NCBI GenBank assembly: GCA_043777315.1
Contig: JAYVPW010000169.1
Span: 1 to 15,440, forward strand
From: CAIURC01 sp043777315
Lineage (GTDB): Bacteria > Verrucomicrobiota > Verrucomicrobiia > Chthoniobacterales > Chthoniobacteraceae
DNA: 15,440 bases
Direction: 5' to 3'
Under the pieces are notes generated by a model, which did no database searches, was not told where the DNA came from, and was given only the letters and a program-made list of their open reading frames with translations. Positions 15,389 to 15,440 of this stretch are shown in pieces. How positions within the stretch are numbered: position 1 is the first letter of the stretch; each line of letters starts with the position of its first letter. Made by a program: the position numbers and the translations under genes.

Positions 15389-15434
15389 GTCCCGGAGGGA
15401 CGATCGGAAATTAGCCGGTGGCGTGAGCCACCGG
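15389..15434. repeat. Composite two-hairpin repeat, copy B
   Basis: Hairpin one is GTCCC-GGA-GGGAC (15389-15401); the spacer contains GGAAATTAG; hairpin two is CCGGTGGC-GTGA-GCCACCGG (15415-15434), eight perfect pairs. Hairpin sizes, spacer wording and the 26-bp offset match copy A at 13725 although the second hairpin's sequence differs. It starts 41 bp after the hydrolase stop and may continue beyond the window (AACCGG follows). It may serve as a transcript end for the hydrolase gene, but there is no T-tract. Confidence 0.75.
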
Positions 15435-15440
15435 AACCGG

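Overview
The window looks like chromosomal DNA of a GC-rich bacterium, most plausibly a member of the Verrucomicrobia (Chthoniobacter/Spartobacteria side). This is an inference from memory, not a search. Supporting signs are a class I (archaeal/spirochaete-type) lysyl-tRNA synthetase, start codons that mostly lack a Shine-Dalgarno sequence, very large multi-PAS signalling proteins, and interspersed palindromic repeats of a style I associate with Verrucomicrobia and Planctomycetes.

Layout. 1-133 is a short non-coding lead with a decamer-periodic repeat. 134-1885 (+) encodes class I lysyl-tRNA synthetase. 1939-2457 (+) encodes a small membrane-anchored coiled-coil protein. 2473-3372 (-) encodes a D-hexose-6-phosphate mutarotase, tail-to-tail with the coiled-coil gene. 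From 3501 to 13680 (+) runs a block of six signal-transduction genes. In order they are: a membrane hybrid kinase (PAS-GAF-PAS-PAS-HK-REC); a REC-PAS-PP2C phosphatase; an Rcp1-like single receiver; a soluble REC-HK-REC kinase; a soluble REC-PAS-PAS-HK kinase; and a second single receiver. 13681-14030 is non-coding and filled with hairpin repeats. 14031-15347 (+) encodes a secreted SGNH/GDSL hydrolase. The window closes in another copy of the hairpin repeat seen before that gene.

How the genes may work together. The signalling block contains three complete histidine kinases and seven receiver domains, but no DNA-binding output domain, no Hpt domain and no STAS or anti-sigma kinase gene. The only enzymatic output is the PP2C (SpoIIE/RsbU-type) phosphatase, so the likely result is partner switching or dephosphorylation of a protein encoded elsewhere. 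Three of the proteins start with closely related receivers, which points to local domain duplication. The first kinase and the phosphatase are 12 nt apart, and the Rcp1-like receiver stops directly against the start of the REC-HK-REC gene. A 122-bp near-perfect palindrome separates the fourth and fifth genes.

The most notable non-gene signals are that palindrome, the two matching composite hairpin elements flanking the hydrolase gene, the triple decamer at the left edge, and an apparent GC-skew change along the + strand. All domain calls come from reading motifs by eye; no database was searched.
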